A stretch of DNA of 44,208 bases from Bacteroidales bacterium. Its GTDB lineage: Bacteria; Bacteroidota; Bacteroidia; Bacteroidales; UBA10428. The stretch's first letter is position 1. The number at the start of each line of letters is the position of its first letter. The notes under the pieces are model-generated. The model saw nothing but the letters and a program-made list of their open reading frames with translations. It searched no databases and had not been told where the DNA came from. The DNA lies in contig JAFGQZ010000097.1 of NCBI GenBank assembly GCA_016935435.1, forward strand, positions 1-44,208. The letters are read 5' to 3'. The position numbers were made by a program, and so were the translations under genes. Shown piece by piece: positions 7,986 to 17,521 of the stretch.

Positions 7986-10259
7986 TTAGTTGTTAACAAC
8001 TTCGATGCTAAGTGGCAATGAACCATACGAAACATTGTTGACCCTGACTTCAATTTTCCGGCTTTTTGAATCGTAGGTATATTCTGCATTGCTTCCATTT
8101 ACCTTTACGCTAACTGGTTGGTTCTTATCGAGCATCTGGAAATGGAACGAACGAGAACCCGGCATGCCAGTAAACGATCCGGTGCGTGCATTTACAGTAT
8201 AAGTGCTTACATTTTCAACGGTGTTTTGTGTAATAAGCGTATTGGTAAAGCTTCCGGCTTCATAGTTGCTGTTGTTGTTCTCGTCTTCGTATAATTTGCA
8301 TTCACCTTTATTTCCCGGGGCAAATTGAACAATAATTGTATCGGGCCTGTTGCCGAGGTGTTGCACTGGCGGATAAATCGGAATCACTGCTCCTTCGCGA
8401 TAGTAATACGGAATCTGTTCCTGGGTGAAATTGCGCGAAACAACCTGATTTCCATCAAGCGTGGTGCCAGTTGCCACTTCGTACCATTTTCCTTCCGGCA
8501 ACCATATTGTTTGTTCAATTGATGGATTTCCATTTCCCGATTTGCATATCGGGGCCACCAGAATATCGTTGCCAAACATATATTCCCCTTCAAAAGTATA
8601 TGCATTTTCATTTTCGGGATAGTCGTAATACATAGGGCGGCAGAGCGAAATTCCGGTTTCGTATGCGTAGCGGGCATAAGTATAAATGTAAGGTATCAGC
8701 GAATACCGTAATTCGATGGCATCGCGCATTAGAGGAAAGTTGTCGTACATCCATATACGGCGTTCAATGTTTGATGCATTGGTAGCATGTGTACGAATAA
8801 TTGGCGAAAATACTCCGTATTGAATCCATCGAAGGTATAATTCCGGATCGTTGGCTCCCGGTTGTTGGTGCCCACCGATATCGTGGCTCCAGTAACCATA
8901 GCAAACATTGCTGGCTGTAGCTGTAAAGTATGGCTGAAAAGCCAACGATGGAAATGTGGCATAGGTGTCGCCCGAAAATCCTATCTGGTAGCGATGGTTG
9001 CCCAATCCGCCCCATCTGTGGAATATTACCGGACGATCTTTTGCCTGGAATTTTTTATCGTTGAAAAACACATGGTTTAACCAAAAAGTATTCCCAAGTT
9101 TAGGTTCATTCCTGGCAATCATCCATTGCTGCCAATCGAGCCACCAAAAGTCGATACCCATGTTTTCGTGTGGCCGCAAGATATTTTCGAAGAATGCTTT
9201 ATAAAATTTCTTGTTTTCGATATTCCATGGAATCGTTTGTGAGGTTGAAACGCCCAAATCATTTGCAAGTTTGGCGAAATTTTTTTCATAAATGCCTATA
9301 CCATCGGCAGGGTGAAGGTTAAGTGTGGTTTTCAGGTTTTGAGAATGCAGCCAGTTGATAAAGCCCGGTGGATCGGGAAACAATTCCTTGTTCCAGGTCC
9401 AGCCTGTCCACTGTGTCTGGTCGGTACGGTTATTATATCCGTCCATGTGCCAGTCCATATCAATTACCAATACATCCATCGGAATATCCCTGTTCTGGAT
9501 TTCGGCTACAATGTCGCGTAAATCCTGCTCGGAATAGCGTTGATACTTCGAATACCAGTAACCAAAAACATATTGGGGGGGCATTGGTATTTTACCGGCA
9601 ATAAGGGTAAAATCGTACAGTGCTTTTTTATAATCGTGGCCATAGCCCAAAAAGTACATATCCATCGAATTTGGGTCCACACGTTGGGCTACCCAGTCCA
9701 CGGTATCGCTTCCATCGAACATTAAACTATAGCTTCCATCGTTACGTGCCTGCTGTTCATCTATCACTGCCCAGCCCGAACGCGAAACAAGCCCGTTTTC
9801 TAACCACGAGCGCACATCACCTTCTGCATTGTCTAAGGTTCTACATGTCCCCTTCAGGTTGTACGGATCAAATTTTGTAGGAAACCATCTTTCTGTCTCC
9901 CCATTCACATCAAATGTTATCTGTAAGTTCGGGCCGCACGGATCGTTTATCATTGGGTTTGAACCTACTTTATACTTTAGTTCAAGTTTTTCGGTTGTTA
10001 TGTACAAATATCCGTTCTCGGTTTTTGTGCTATATTCCGGAACTGGCAATTTGCGGTTCAGCACTACAAATGATGCGCGATCTTCAAAATGTTGCATATT
10101 GCTATGCTCAATACGAATCATTTCGGGTGTCAACACAGTAAACCTCATTGAACCCGAGGTAACAATGGCCGCAGTATCGGCGACCGGGTTGAATGTTTGT
10201 GCATTTGCAGTAAACATAAAAATCATTAAGCAAAACGATGCTGTAATTAGTTTCCTCAT
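7986..10259 (-). CDS. GH31 family alpha-glycosidase, secreted
   Basis: This 757-residue protein has an N-terminal signal peptide (residues 1-20, ending ANA). Residues ~25-215 are the N-terminal beta-sandwich. The TIM barrel of glycoside hydrolase family 31 follows, with VIDMDWHMDG at ~265, the nucleophile segment FWWLDWQQW (Asp375) and the acid/base segment GFSGDTYATF (Asp431). WSHDIGGHQQ at ~457 and RTHATN at ~489 are further GH31 landmarks. The last ~150 residues form beta domains. It probably hydrolyses an alpha-linked sugar, but the WLDW nucleophile motif differs from the classic WxDMNE, so I do not name a substrate. It has no T9SS tail and is probably periplasmic. It forms an operon with the SusE/F-like gene 16 nt downstream. 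Confidence 0.9.
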   Translation of the reverse strand: MRKLITASFCLMIFMFTANAQTFNPVADTAAIVTSGSMRFTVLTPEMIRIEHSNMQHFEDRASFVVLNRKLPVPEYSTKTENGYLYITTEKLELKYKVGSNPMINDPCGPNLQITFDVNGETERWFPTKFDPYNLKGTCRTLDNAEGDVRSWLENGLVSRSGWAVIDEQQARNDGSYSLMFDGSDTVDWVAQRVDPNSMDMYFLGYGHDYKKALYDFTLIAGKIPMPPQYVFGYWYSKYQRYSEQDLRDIVAEIQNRDIPMDVLVIDMDWHMDGYNNRTDQTQWTGWTWNKELFPDPPGFINWLHSQNLKTTLNLHPADGIGIYEKNFAKLANDLGVSTSQTIPWNIENKKFYKAFFENILRPHENMGIDFWWLDWQQWMIARNEPKLGNTFWLNHVFFNDKKFQAKDRPVIFHRWGGLGNHRYQIGFSGDTYATFPSLAFQPYFTATASNVCYGYWSHDIGGHQQPGANDPELYLRWIQYGVFSPIIRTHATNASNIERRIWMYDNFPLMRDAIELRYSLIPYIYTYARYAYETGISLCRPMYYDYPENENAYTFEGEYMFGNDILVAPICKSGNGNPSIEQTIWLPEGKWYEVATGTTLDGNQVVSRNFTQEQIPYYYREGAVIPIYPPVQHLGNRPDTIIVQFAPGNKGECKLYEDENNNSNYEAGSFTNTLITQNTVENVSTYTVNARTGSFTGMPGSRSFHFQMLDKNQPVSVKVNGSNAEYTYDSKSRKIEVRVNNVSYGSLPLSIEVVNN

Positions 10260-10587
10260 TCTTCCTGTTTTTTATTAGATTTCAATGGTAATTATAAAAC
10301 ATATTGTTTGTTTCATTTAAAAGTTAAAAAAAACCGACATTGTTATTACGGAGCATGTATATTTTTGTTTCTGCACATGTAAGAAAAAAAATCAATTTTG
10401 TCCGGCAAGCCGTAATATTAATAAATTATAATTCATTTTAAAATAAAAAATATTAAGTCATCCCCACGGGAGTAAGTAGCGGGAGACAGATATAAATAGA
10501 AAAAACGTTAGTCAGAATTCTATTGGGTGCAGTCTATGTGCTGCCTTTTGCCCGGGTTAAAAATCCAGGTGCGGTTTTTTATTTTTT
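10260..10587. other. 328-bp intergenic region with a decayed palindrome
   Basis: This AT-rich leader lies upstream of the GH31 operon. Near its right end, 10550-10572 reads GCCCGGGTT-AAAA-ATCCAGGTGC, an imperfect copy of the palindrome seen intact at 6514 and 20398. It begins about 16 bp past the stop of the HHH gene and may have been its terminator. No TAnnTTTG match was found in front of the GH31 gene. Confidence 0.45.
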
Positions 10588-12558
10588 TTAAAAACTTAAA
10601 ATAAGCTGTGCATTTAAACCATGATAGTTTTTTGAGGCATCATCGAACCGTTTAAGCTTTTCGTAACGAAACCATAAGGTAAATTTGTCTGTTAAAGGCT
10701 GCCTGGCCATCAGGTATATTTTATGCCCGTTGCCATAATAAGCAGGCACTGTAAATGTATATAGCACATCGGTTTCGAAAGCATAAATGCGCGTATCGTA
10801 GGCTTGGGTATTAAAAAATGTATAACGAAAAGAAAAAATGGTACCTGCCGGCAGCTTGTAGCCGAAATCGGTAAAAAGCAGATAGCCATTTTGTTGTTCC
10901 CCATCTACAAACCCCGCCTGGCACCATTCAAAGCGGGCAATGGTTTTTAAGCATTCTGCTAAATCAGACTTAATTTGCAGGCGCAGGTTCTGCCTTTTGA
11001 AGGCTTTAATATGGTTTGTGGCAGCTTCGGCTTCAGGGGTGTTTTTATCTTTTATTTCTGACCGGTAAAGAATATCGAAGACAGTGCCCGTTACTGGAGA
11101 ATATGCCAGTTCAGCAAATTGTTCATGGCCTCTTAAGGGCCTGTCGGTATAATAACTCAACCACGGAAACGAAAATATATCGGAATAGGCTGTGAGTGTT
11201 GTTTTCCAAGGTGTTTTCCAAACGAAGCCGGTAAGTACAGCCTGTTCGTTTGTTGCACGGGAGTTTTCCGACAAGGCATTAGAGTACGGGGCAAAATAAC
11301 CTTCCGGGTAGTGCCTGTAAGAAAGTGTTGTCGTAAGCGATGGCGAAACCAGCATATTTACCCCGTTTACTATAGCCGGAACAGAGTTAGACACAGCAGC
11401 TTCGCCAAACAATTGCAGTTTTTGGTAAAGCAACCGGTAATCGGCTGATAATCCGCTGACAGAACTGCCAAACAAAGAATACACTTGATAAGGCTCCGCA
11501 GACGGCTGAAAAGGCACATTGTACCTGGTGTATATCCAGTTTAGGCCAGCGTTAAGGTGTTTGCCTTCGTGCCGAAGCATGGCGCCAGTGGCAAGTTCGC
11601 CTGCATTATTTTTTCGCAGTATTTCTGTATTTGTCCGATGGTAACCGCTTGTACTTACATTTCTTGCCAATGAATCGGCTATAACATCGATTTGTTTTTT
11701 TGAAACATAAAAGTACAATTTTTGTTTTTTTAGTGAACACTCTATGGCAGCACCCCTTAAAAAGTTGTATTCGTCTTTCGAGTTGTTGCCGTCAATACCC
11801 TGGTTGCGCTTTATTGTTCCTGCTGACTGGGCACCCTTATACGGCGAAAAGCCGTTCCAGATTAGGAGCCCTTGCCCGGACTTTACTTTATAGTCGCCAA
11901 TAATGATTTTTCTTTTTTTTGTTTTGGCCCATATTTGTATAAATGCAGAATTGAAATCGAAACCCTGGCTGTTGGAACCTGAGAAAAATTCTTCGCCGGC
12001 ATCTTTTTCACCCTGAAAACAATACCTAATGCTGTTTTCATTAATGCCTTTCAGTTTAAAATAGGCGCTTAAAGGGCTGCCGGCATAGTTATTCTTTACA
12101 TTGCTTTTATAGCCCGAACGCATTAGCAGCACATTCTTAAACTTAATGTCATTTTTGTTGGCAATTATTGGTTCGTTCAGTTTGTTTTCGCCTGTTGCCA
12201 CAAAAGGGGCAATCAGGCTTGTTGTGTGGATGTCGAAGCCATAAATATAGTTAAGTTCGTACAGGGAGTTAATTGTACCAACTGTTTTACGGTATTCCAA
12301 CAACGAATGAACCTGAAAGCTTGTGAGCATAAAAAGTTTTTCCAGCTCGTTACGGCTGGCTGTATTGATATTTATGGGATTTTCTTTTAACCATTCTATT
12401 TCGGCTGCGAGCAAATCGAAAACTTCGCTTGCCTGCTCTTCTTCTGAAACGGTTGGTAGCCGAAAATCGTCTAAACCTGGAATTTCCATTGTAAGCTCCT
12501 GGCTGAAAATAAGAGTACTGGCCAATAGAGTTGTTATTATAAACAGCAGGGACTTCAT
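10588..12558 (-). CDS. Helix-hairpin-helix outer-membrane protein (probable beta-barrel)
   Basis: I place the start at 12558, giving 656 residues that begin with a signal peptide (MKSLLFIITTLLASTLIFSQ). This ATG overlaps the upstream stop as ATGA. Residues ~55-110 contain a ComEA-type helix-hairpin-helix: ININTASRNELEKL, then a second turn ending in SLYELNYIYGF. The remaining ~520 residues are alternating polar/hydrophobic strands rich in Tyr and end in LNAQLILSF, as expected for a beta-barrel with a C-terminal aromatic residue. HHH motifs commonly bind DNA without sequence specificity. I infer an outer-membrane protein with a periplasmic HHH domain; a part in DNA handling is possible but unproven. 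It is translationally coupled to the PorV-like gene. Confidence 0.75.
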   Translation of the reverse strand: MKSLLFIITTLLASTLIFSQELTMEIPGLDDFRLPTVSEEEQASEVFDLLAAEIEWLKENPININTASRNELEKLFMLTSFQVHSLLEYRKTVGTINSLYELNYIYGFDIHTTSLIAPFVATGENKLNEPIIANKNDIKFKNVLLMRSGYKSNVKNNYAGSPLSAYFKLKGINENSIRYCFQGEKDAGEEFFSGSNSQGFDFNSAFIQIWAKTKKRKIIIGDYKVKSGQGLLIWNGFSPYKGAQSAGTIKRNQGIDGNNSKDEYNFLRGAAIECSLKKQKLYFYVSKKQIDVIADSLARNVSTSGYHRTNTEILRKNNAGELATGAMLRHEGKHLNAGLNWIYTRYNVPFQPSAEPYQVYSLFGSSVSGLSADYRLLYQKLQLFGEAAVSNSVPAIVNGVNMLVSPSLTTTLSYRHYPEGYFAPYSNALSENSRATNEQAVLTGFVWKTPWKTTLTAYSDIFSFPWLSYYTDRPLRGHEQFAELAYSPVTGTVFDILYRSEIKDKNTPEAEAATNHIKAFKRQNLRLQIKSDLAECLKTIARFEWCQAGFVDGEQQNGYLLFTDFGYKLPAGTIFSFRYTFFNTQAYDTRIYAFETDVLYTFTVPAYYGNGHKIYLMARQPLTDKFTLWFRYEKLKRFDDASKNYHGLNAQLILSF

Positions 12559-13394
12559 CGGTTGTTCCGAACAAGTTGGTAATGAAGGGTGAGTGCCGAT
12601 GAAAAGCCTAAAACAGGGTGGTGGCTGAAAGCAACATCGCACGACAAGTGTTGGCTGAAGTAGCCGGCGCCCATCGAATAGTTTGCCTGCCGGCTGTTCG
12701 ATACACCAGCCCTGAGGGCCAGGTTTTCTGTTAGTTTAATCTCGCTGCCTATGCTGAGAATTGTTTCGCCACGGGAGTTTAATTGAACCTGCTGGCTCAA
12801 TATAAATTGTTTATCTTCCCACGAAGCCCCTGCCCGAAAAACAACAGGGAGAAACTCGTTGTTGTAATTTTTATAAGAAGCAACAGTTGGGTTTTGGACA
12901 TGAAAACCCATATTAAGCTTAGGCAAAGGTTTATATAATAAACCAGCTTCGCCAGCAAGCAAAACAGATGAACCATTGTTTTCGGGCAGATTTGCAACAA
13001 AACAATCGAGGAGCACACCTGCCGATAGCTTTTCTCCTAAACAGCGCCCATAGCCAAAGGCAAACTTTTGTTCGTTAAAACGCGAGGTGCCAAAATAGGC
13101 CGACGAGAAACCAAAAGAGCCTTTTCTTTCCGGCACAACAACGGCTAGCGATGCGGTATTGAGCTCTTCTAGCTGGTAGTGGTTTTCGATGCAGATACCT
13201 GCCGAAGCCGATGTAAGATAACCCAGGCCTGCCGGGTTGTGGTAAACCGCCCAAAGGCCGGGGACTGACACTGATGAACCGGCCATACCTGCTTCGCGGG
13301 CACCTGGATAAAAAACTTTGTCGGATGCGGTTATTCCGGTTGAAACACACAAAAATATAAGGGCATAAAGCCAGGGTTTGGCAAAATGGAGCAT
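12555..13394 (-). CDS. PorV/FadL-like outer-membrane beta-barrel protein
   Basis: I prefer the ATG at 13394 (279 residues) because it opens a signal peptide (MLHFAKPWLYALIFLCVSTGITA); the longer frame to 13451 adds an unlikely N-terminus. The mature start, FYPGAREAGMAGSSVSVPGLWAVYHNPAGLG, is the signature of the PorV/PorQ and FadL-like barrel group: a Gly/Ala-rich plug segment and then an NPAGL motif. The rest is regular beta-strands to the end (SSALTLHYQLVRNNR). PorV shuttles T9SS cargo, but paralogues are many and this one is not shown to be the T9SS subunit. It shares an ATGA overlap with the HHH-barrel gene, so the two products are made together and may form one complex. Confidence 0.75.
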   Translation of the reverse strand: MLHFAKPWLYALIFLCVSTGITASDKVFYPGAREAGMAGSSVSVPGLWAVYHNPAGLGYLTSASAGICIENHYQLEELNTASLAVVVPERKGSFGFSSAYFGTSRFNEQKFAFGYGRCLGEKLSAGVLLDCFVANLPENNGSSVLLAGEAGLLYKPLPKLNMGFHVQNPTVASYKNYNNEFLPVVFRAGASWEDKQFILSQQVQLNSRGETILSIGSEIKLTENLALRAGVSNSRQANYSMGAGYFSQHLSCDVAFSHHPVLGFSSALTLHYQLVRNNR

Positions 13395-13637
13395 GATACA
13401 ATGGTTTGGTTGGTTTGAGCTGTTAAATGCCGCTAACTTATTGGCGAACATTATACTGCCAGCCTGCTAAAATACAAATTCAGCTGAAACGGACAAAAAA
13501 ACAGAAAGAAATATTTTATGCATGCACCTGCTTAAAGCTTCATTCATTTTTCTATGGTTATAACCAGTGTCAAAGGTTTAAATAAAATTTTTTTTGGCAG
13601 TGTTCAGTAAAAGGCGGTATGAAAAGCACTGGTTCAT

Positions 13638-16600
13638 TTATTGGGGAACATGCCTCAGGGGCAGGCTGACAAAAAATGTTGTCCCTTTTCCCAAGGTACT
13701 TTCCACCCATATACGTCCCTTATGCAAATCGACAAATTCTTTGCAAACAATTAACCCTATTCCGGTGCCTTTTTCGTTTTGAGTTCCGGGGTTACTAAAA
13801 TGTACCTCTGTACGGAAAAGCTTTTCAATATCGCTTGGCCCTATTCCTGTGCCGGTGTCAGACACTTCAATGGTAACTGTATCTGCACCTGATGTTGTAG
13901 TGGCATTTACATGCCCCGAATTAGGGGTAAATTTAATGGCATTACTCAGAAGGTTGCGCACAACAATATCAATCATATTTTCATCAATTTCGGCAACCAT
14001 TGGGTCTTTCGATGTGTAAAAGCCCAAGTCAATTTGTTTCTTGTCAGCAGAATTTTTCATAAGGGTAATATTCCTCTGCACCAAAAAATTCAGGTTGGTT
14101 GATGCAGGCTCCAGCTTCATTCTGCCGCTTTGGGCCCTCGACCAGTTGAGCAGGTTGTTTAACAAATCAAATACGCTTTGCGAAGCGTTTTGTATCATTT
14201 TTATATAATAAAGCCTCTTTTCGTCGTCGAGTGTTTCATAAGATCCCGATATAATGTCGGCAAAACCCATTAAAGAATTAAACGGGTTTCTCAAATCGTG
14301 GGCAATAATAGAAAACAGTTTGTCTTTCACCGAAATAACTTCTGACAGTTCGTCGCGCTGACATTTTAAAATTTCGCTTTGCTCTTCAATTTTATTATGG
14401 CGTTCTTCCAGTAAAACATTGGTTTTATTTAACTCTTCGGTTTTCTCCAGCAAGCGCTTGTTTTTTTCTTCAATTTCGCTGGTGCGTTGCGAAACCATTT
14501 CTTTTAACTGCAGGTTCATGCGGTTAATGCTTCTTAACCTTAAAAAATAAACTGCAAAAAGAATCCCAATAATAGTTATAGCCAATAGAACAGAAAACCA
14601 GGTTGTTTTCCAGAAAGGTGGCACAATAATTATAGTTAAAGCCGATTCGTTTTTGCCTGGTTGGGCTATATTTCCGTATGTGCTTACCCTTAAGGTATAG
14701 CTGCCGGGCTTAAGGTTGGTGTAAGTGGCATCGTGTTTGCGGCCAACGAAGTTCCATTTTCCATCGAAGCCTTCGAGTTTATAGGCATAATTTACCTTTC
14801 CGGGGGATATATATTCAAGTGCGGAAAAGTAAATTGTAAATACCGATTGATTGTGTTTTAGCCTTATTGTGTCGGTAAAGCTTATGTGTTTTGTGAGCGG
14901 CGAACCAGGTAAGCCCGGCGACATTTTCTCGTTAAACAGTAAAAAATCGGTAAATATTACCCGATACGAAGGTTCCAGTTTTTTTATACTGTCGGGGTGA
15001 AAAACCAGCATTCCTTCAGATGTACCAAACATAAAGGTGCCATCTTGCAGCCTTGTTCTTGCCCTTCGGTTAAACGAAATGGAGGGGAGGCCTTCGTTGA
15101 GCCCGAAATTTTCTACTTCGCGGGTATAAATATTTATTGCCGACAGTCCGCGGTTGGCCGAGCTTGCCCAGATTATACTGTCGCCATGCCCTACTATGCC
15201 CACAACATTAGCTGTGCGAAGTTCCTTCAAATCTGCATAATTTGTTGTGTCGTTGCTTTTCGGGTCAAATTCAACAAGGCCTTGCGAGGTAGCTACCCAC
15301 AGAATTCCGCGTTTATCTTTATAAATATCGTTGATAAAGTGCCCGTCAGAAACCAGGTTGTTTTCGAATGTAACCAAAAAACGCTCAAAGGTAAAATTGC
15401 GCGTGTTAAGTTTATTAAGGCCAAATGCTGTGCCTACCCACAAGGTATTGCCAGAATCTTCAATAAGGCAAAGAACCGAATTGTGCGAAATGGAGTTTTT
15501 GTCGGACGGGTTAAATGTAAATGCGCGAAACATGCCTTTTTCCCTGTCGAACAGGCCTAAGCCTTCTTGCTGGGAAGCAACCCATATTTTTCCGTTTTTG
15601 TCTTCCATGGCCTTCCAAATGTGTAAGCCATTAATACTGCCAGGTTTTCGGGCATCGGGAAGGTAGTGTGAAAAATTTCCCGTACGGGGGTCGAAATGGT
15701 TGAGGCCCCCGCCCCAGGTGCCAATCCACAATGAGCCATCGCGGGCTGCATCGATAGATAGCACGGCATCGCTGCTAAGGCTGTTTGGGTTTCGGGGGTT
15801 GTTTCTGAAATGCCTGAAGTTTTGGGTTTTTCGGTTGAAGTAGTCCATGCCGGCATGGTCGGTGCCAATCCAAACATTCGAAAGGCTGTCTTCGCAAAAA
15901 GCCAGCACGGAATTGCCAGCAAGGCTGTTTGGGTTTTTTGGGTCGTTACGGTAAGCCCTGAATGGCGAGGGCGCACTACTGCAAATACTTAACCCGTTAT
16001 TGTAGGTGCCAAACCAAAGGTTGCCTGCCTTATCCTGGGCAATAGCCCATATTTCGTCGCCGGCAATGCTTTTTGGGTTTGCGAAGTCGTTAACAACATA
16101 AGTAAATTCATCTTTTTGTTTGTTGTAAATGGTCAGGCCATACTGAAAGCCAACCCAAAGGCGTTTTTGCGAATCTTCAAAAATCGATCGTACCATTCCT
16201 TTCAAAGGCCCTTTAGGGTTTCCGGGTTTGTATCCGTATTGCACCAGGGTATTTGTGGCATAGTCGAACCGTTGCAGTCCGAAGTCGGTGCCGAGCCACA
16301 AATCGCCATCGCTGTCTTGGAAAATTGACCTAACGCTGTTGCCGGTAATTTTTGTTTTTTCATTCTTCAGTTTGTTGTATTTAACAAACTTTTGCCCCTG
16401 CCTGTCGAATCGGTTCAGGCCGCCGCCTTCAGTGCCCAACCAAAGATTGTTGTATTTATCGATGAATATTTCAATAACAGCAAAGTTAAGGCTGTCGGGG
16501 TGGTCGGGCACTACACTGTAAAATACCGATCGAGAGTTTTTTATGTCGATCGAAAACAGCCCCCTGACAGTGCCTGCCCATATTTTTTCGTTTGTTTCGA

Positions 16601-17042
16601 ACAAAAGCCTGCTGACCGACTCGTTGGTTATACCCTGGTTCTTTTTAAGCAGTTGATTATGGTTAACAAAGAGACCGTTCTCGGGGCTATAAACATCAAT
16701 GCCCATATTTCCGGCAATCCATAAATTGCCTTTGTTGTCGGTTTTTATGTCGTTTATTTCCCTGCTTGACGGGCCAAATTTGCCAGTATCGGCTTTAAAC
16801 ACTTCAAAATTTACGCCATTGTAAAGGTTAAGGCCATCGCTGGTGCCAATCCACATGCGGCCTTTTATATCCTGGCTGAAGCAGGTTACACGCGAATACG
16901 AAAGCCCGTTGTTTGTCGAAAGGTTCCTGAATTGCAGTTTGTCGGCCTGAGCATAAGTAATGCATGCAAAAGCTGACAGGAACACAAAAAGGCAAAGCCT
17001 TTTGTTATTGCAAATTGGGAAATATATAAAATTTGGCTGCAT
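13638..17042 (-). CDS. Double beta-propeller sensor histidine kinase, no receiver or AraC output domain
   Basis: This 1134-residue sensor starts with a signal/anchor sequence (residues ~14-32). Fourteen two-component-regulator propeller repeats follow (for example GRMWIGTSDGLNLYNG, GSLWIGTWGGGLNHFDP), enough for two seven-bladed propellers over residues ~45-690. A Y_Y_Y beta-sandwich (~720-800, ending in NLKPGSYTLRVSTYG) precedes one membrane helix (816-834). A coiled coil (~836-905), the HisKA box with phospho-acceptor His915 in IIAHDLRNP, and a HATPase_c domain (N1030, DTGTG at 1062-1066, GTGIG) complete it. The layout matches the sensory half of hybrid two-component systems for polysaccharide use, but the receiver and AraC domains are absent. 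No response regulator lies beside it. It is likely an orphan periplasmic-ligand sensor. Confidence 0.92.
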   Translation of the reverse strand: MQPNFIYFPICNNKRLCLFVFLSAFACITYAQADKLQFRNLSTNNGLSYSRVTCFSQDIKGRMWIGTSDGLNLYNGVNFEVFKADTGKFGPSSREINDIKTDNKGNLWIAGNMGIDVYSPENGLFVNHNQLLKKNQGITNESVSRLLFETNEKIWAGTVRGLFSIDIKNSRSVFYSVVPDHPDSLNFAVIEIFIDKYNNLWLGTEGGGLNRFDRQGQKFVKYNKLKNEKTKITGNSVRSIFQDSDGDLWLGTDFGLQRFDYATNTLVQYGYKPGNPKGPLKGMVRSIFEDSQKRLWVGFQYGLTIYNKQKDEFTYVVNDFANPKSIAGDEIWAIAQDKAGNLWFGTYNNGLSICSSAPSPFRAYRNDPKNPNSLAGNSVLAFCEDSLSNVWIGTDHAGMDYFNRKTQNFRHFRNNPRNPNSLSSDAVLSIDAARDGSLWIGTWGGGLNHFDPRTGNFSHYLPDARKPGSINGLHIWKAMEDKNGKIWVASQQEGLGLFDREKGMFRAFTFNPSDKNSISHNSVLCLIEDSGNTLWVGTAFGLNKLNTRNFTFERFLVTFENNLVSDGHFINDIYKDKRGILWVATSQGLVEFDPKSNDTTNYADLKELRTANVVGIVGHGDSIIWASSANRGLSAINIYTREVENFGLNEGLPSISFNRRARTRLQDGTFMFGTSEGMLVFHPDSIKKLEPSYRVIFTDFLLFNEKMSPGLPGSPLTKHISFTDTIRLKHNQSVFTIYFSALEYISPGKVNYAYKLEGFDGKWNFVGRKHDATYTNLKPGSYTLRVSTYGNIAQPGKNESALTIIIVPPFWKTTWFSVLLAITIIGILFAVYFLRLRSINRMNLQLKEMVSQRTSEIEEKNKRLLEKTEELNKTNVLLEERHNKIEEQSEILKCQRDELSEVISVKDKLFSIIAHDLRNPFNSLMGFADIISGSYETLDDEKRLYYIKMIQNASQSVFDLLNNLLNWSRAQSGRMKLEPASTNLNFLVQRNITLMKNSADKKQIDLGFYTSKDPMVAEIDENMIDIVVRNLLSNAIKFTPNSGHVNATTTSGADTVTIEVSDTGTGIGPSDIEKLFRTEVHFSNPGTQNEKGTGIGLIVCKEFVDLHKGRIWVESTLGKGTTFFVSLPLRHVPQ

Positions 17043-17122
17043 AGCCTAAAATTACATATTTTCCTGTATTGTGCACAATTTCAATGGCCTAAAAAAACAT
17101 TGATGTAATCAGTCCGGACAGA

Positions 17123-17515
17123 TCAAAGGTTCGAGATAATGGCTTTTTGAATTGCCAGAAACTCTTCGGTGGAAAGTTTGAGTTTAGAGTTGGCAAAGTT
17201 CAGGTCGCCCATATCGTTAATAGGCACAAGGTGTATATGCGCATGAGGCACTTCCAGGCCTATTATAGCTGTGCCGATACGTTTGCAGGTTATCGATTTC
17301 TGTATGGCTGCGGCAATTTTTTTCGCAAACAGGTGAAGGCCTGTATAAAGTTCGTCACTTAAATCAAAAACATAATCGGTTTCCTGTTTTGGGACAACCA
17401 GGGTGTGGCCTTCGGATAAGGGGTTAATATCGAGAAAGGCAAAAAAATGCTCGTTTTCGGCTATTTTATAACAGGGTATTTCCCCATTAATAATTCGGGT
17501 AAAAATTGAAGCCAT
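17123..17515 (-). CDS. HIT family nucleotide hydrolase (HinT-like)
   Basis: This 130-residue protein begins MASIFTRIINGEIPCYKIAENE and has GHTLVVPKQE at ~37 and the catalytic histidine triad VPHAHIHLVPI at ~88-98. HIT proteins of this size hydrolyse nucleoside phosphoramidates or adenylylated substrates in the cytoplasm. The gene lies 6 nt after greA on the same strand, so the two are very probably one transcript. A second, longer HIT protein is encoded at 37787-38242. Confidence 0.92.
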   Translation of the reverse strand: MASIFTRIINGEIPCYKIAENEHFFAFLDINPLSEGHTLVVPKQETDYVFDLSDELYTGLHLFAKKIAAAIQKSITCKRIGTAIIGLEVPHAHIHLVPINDMGDLNFANSKLKLSTEEFLAIQKAIISNL

Positions 17516-17521
17516 AAGCAG

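Noticed and set aside
7970..8098. Longer N-terminus for the SusE/F-like protein starting at 8098
   Set aside because: It would lie inside the GH31 gene, lacks a signal peptide at its start and ignores the strong GGAGG site before 7969.
9829..10278. 149-codon ORF antisense to the 5' end of the GH31 gene
   Set aside because: It lies opposite a clear signal peptide and beta-domain of the GH31 protein and has no features of its own.
14997..15560. 187-codon ORF antisense to the propeller kinase
   Set aside because: It is a shadow of the repeated propeller codons and its sequence has no recognisable fold.
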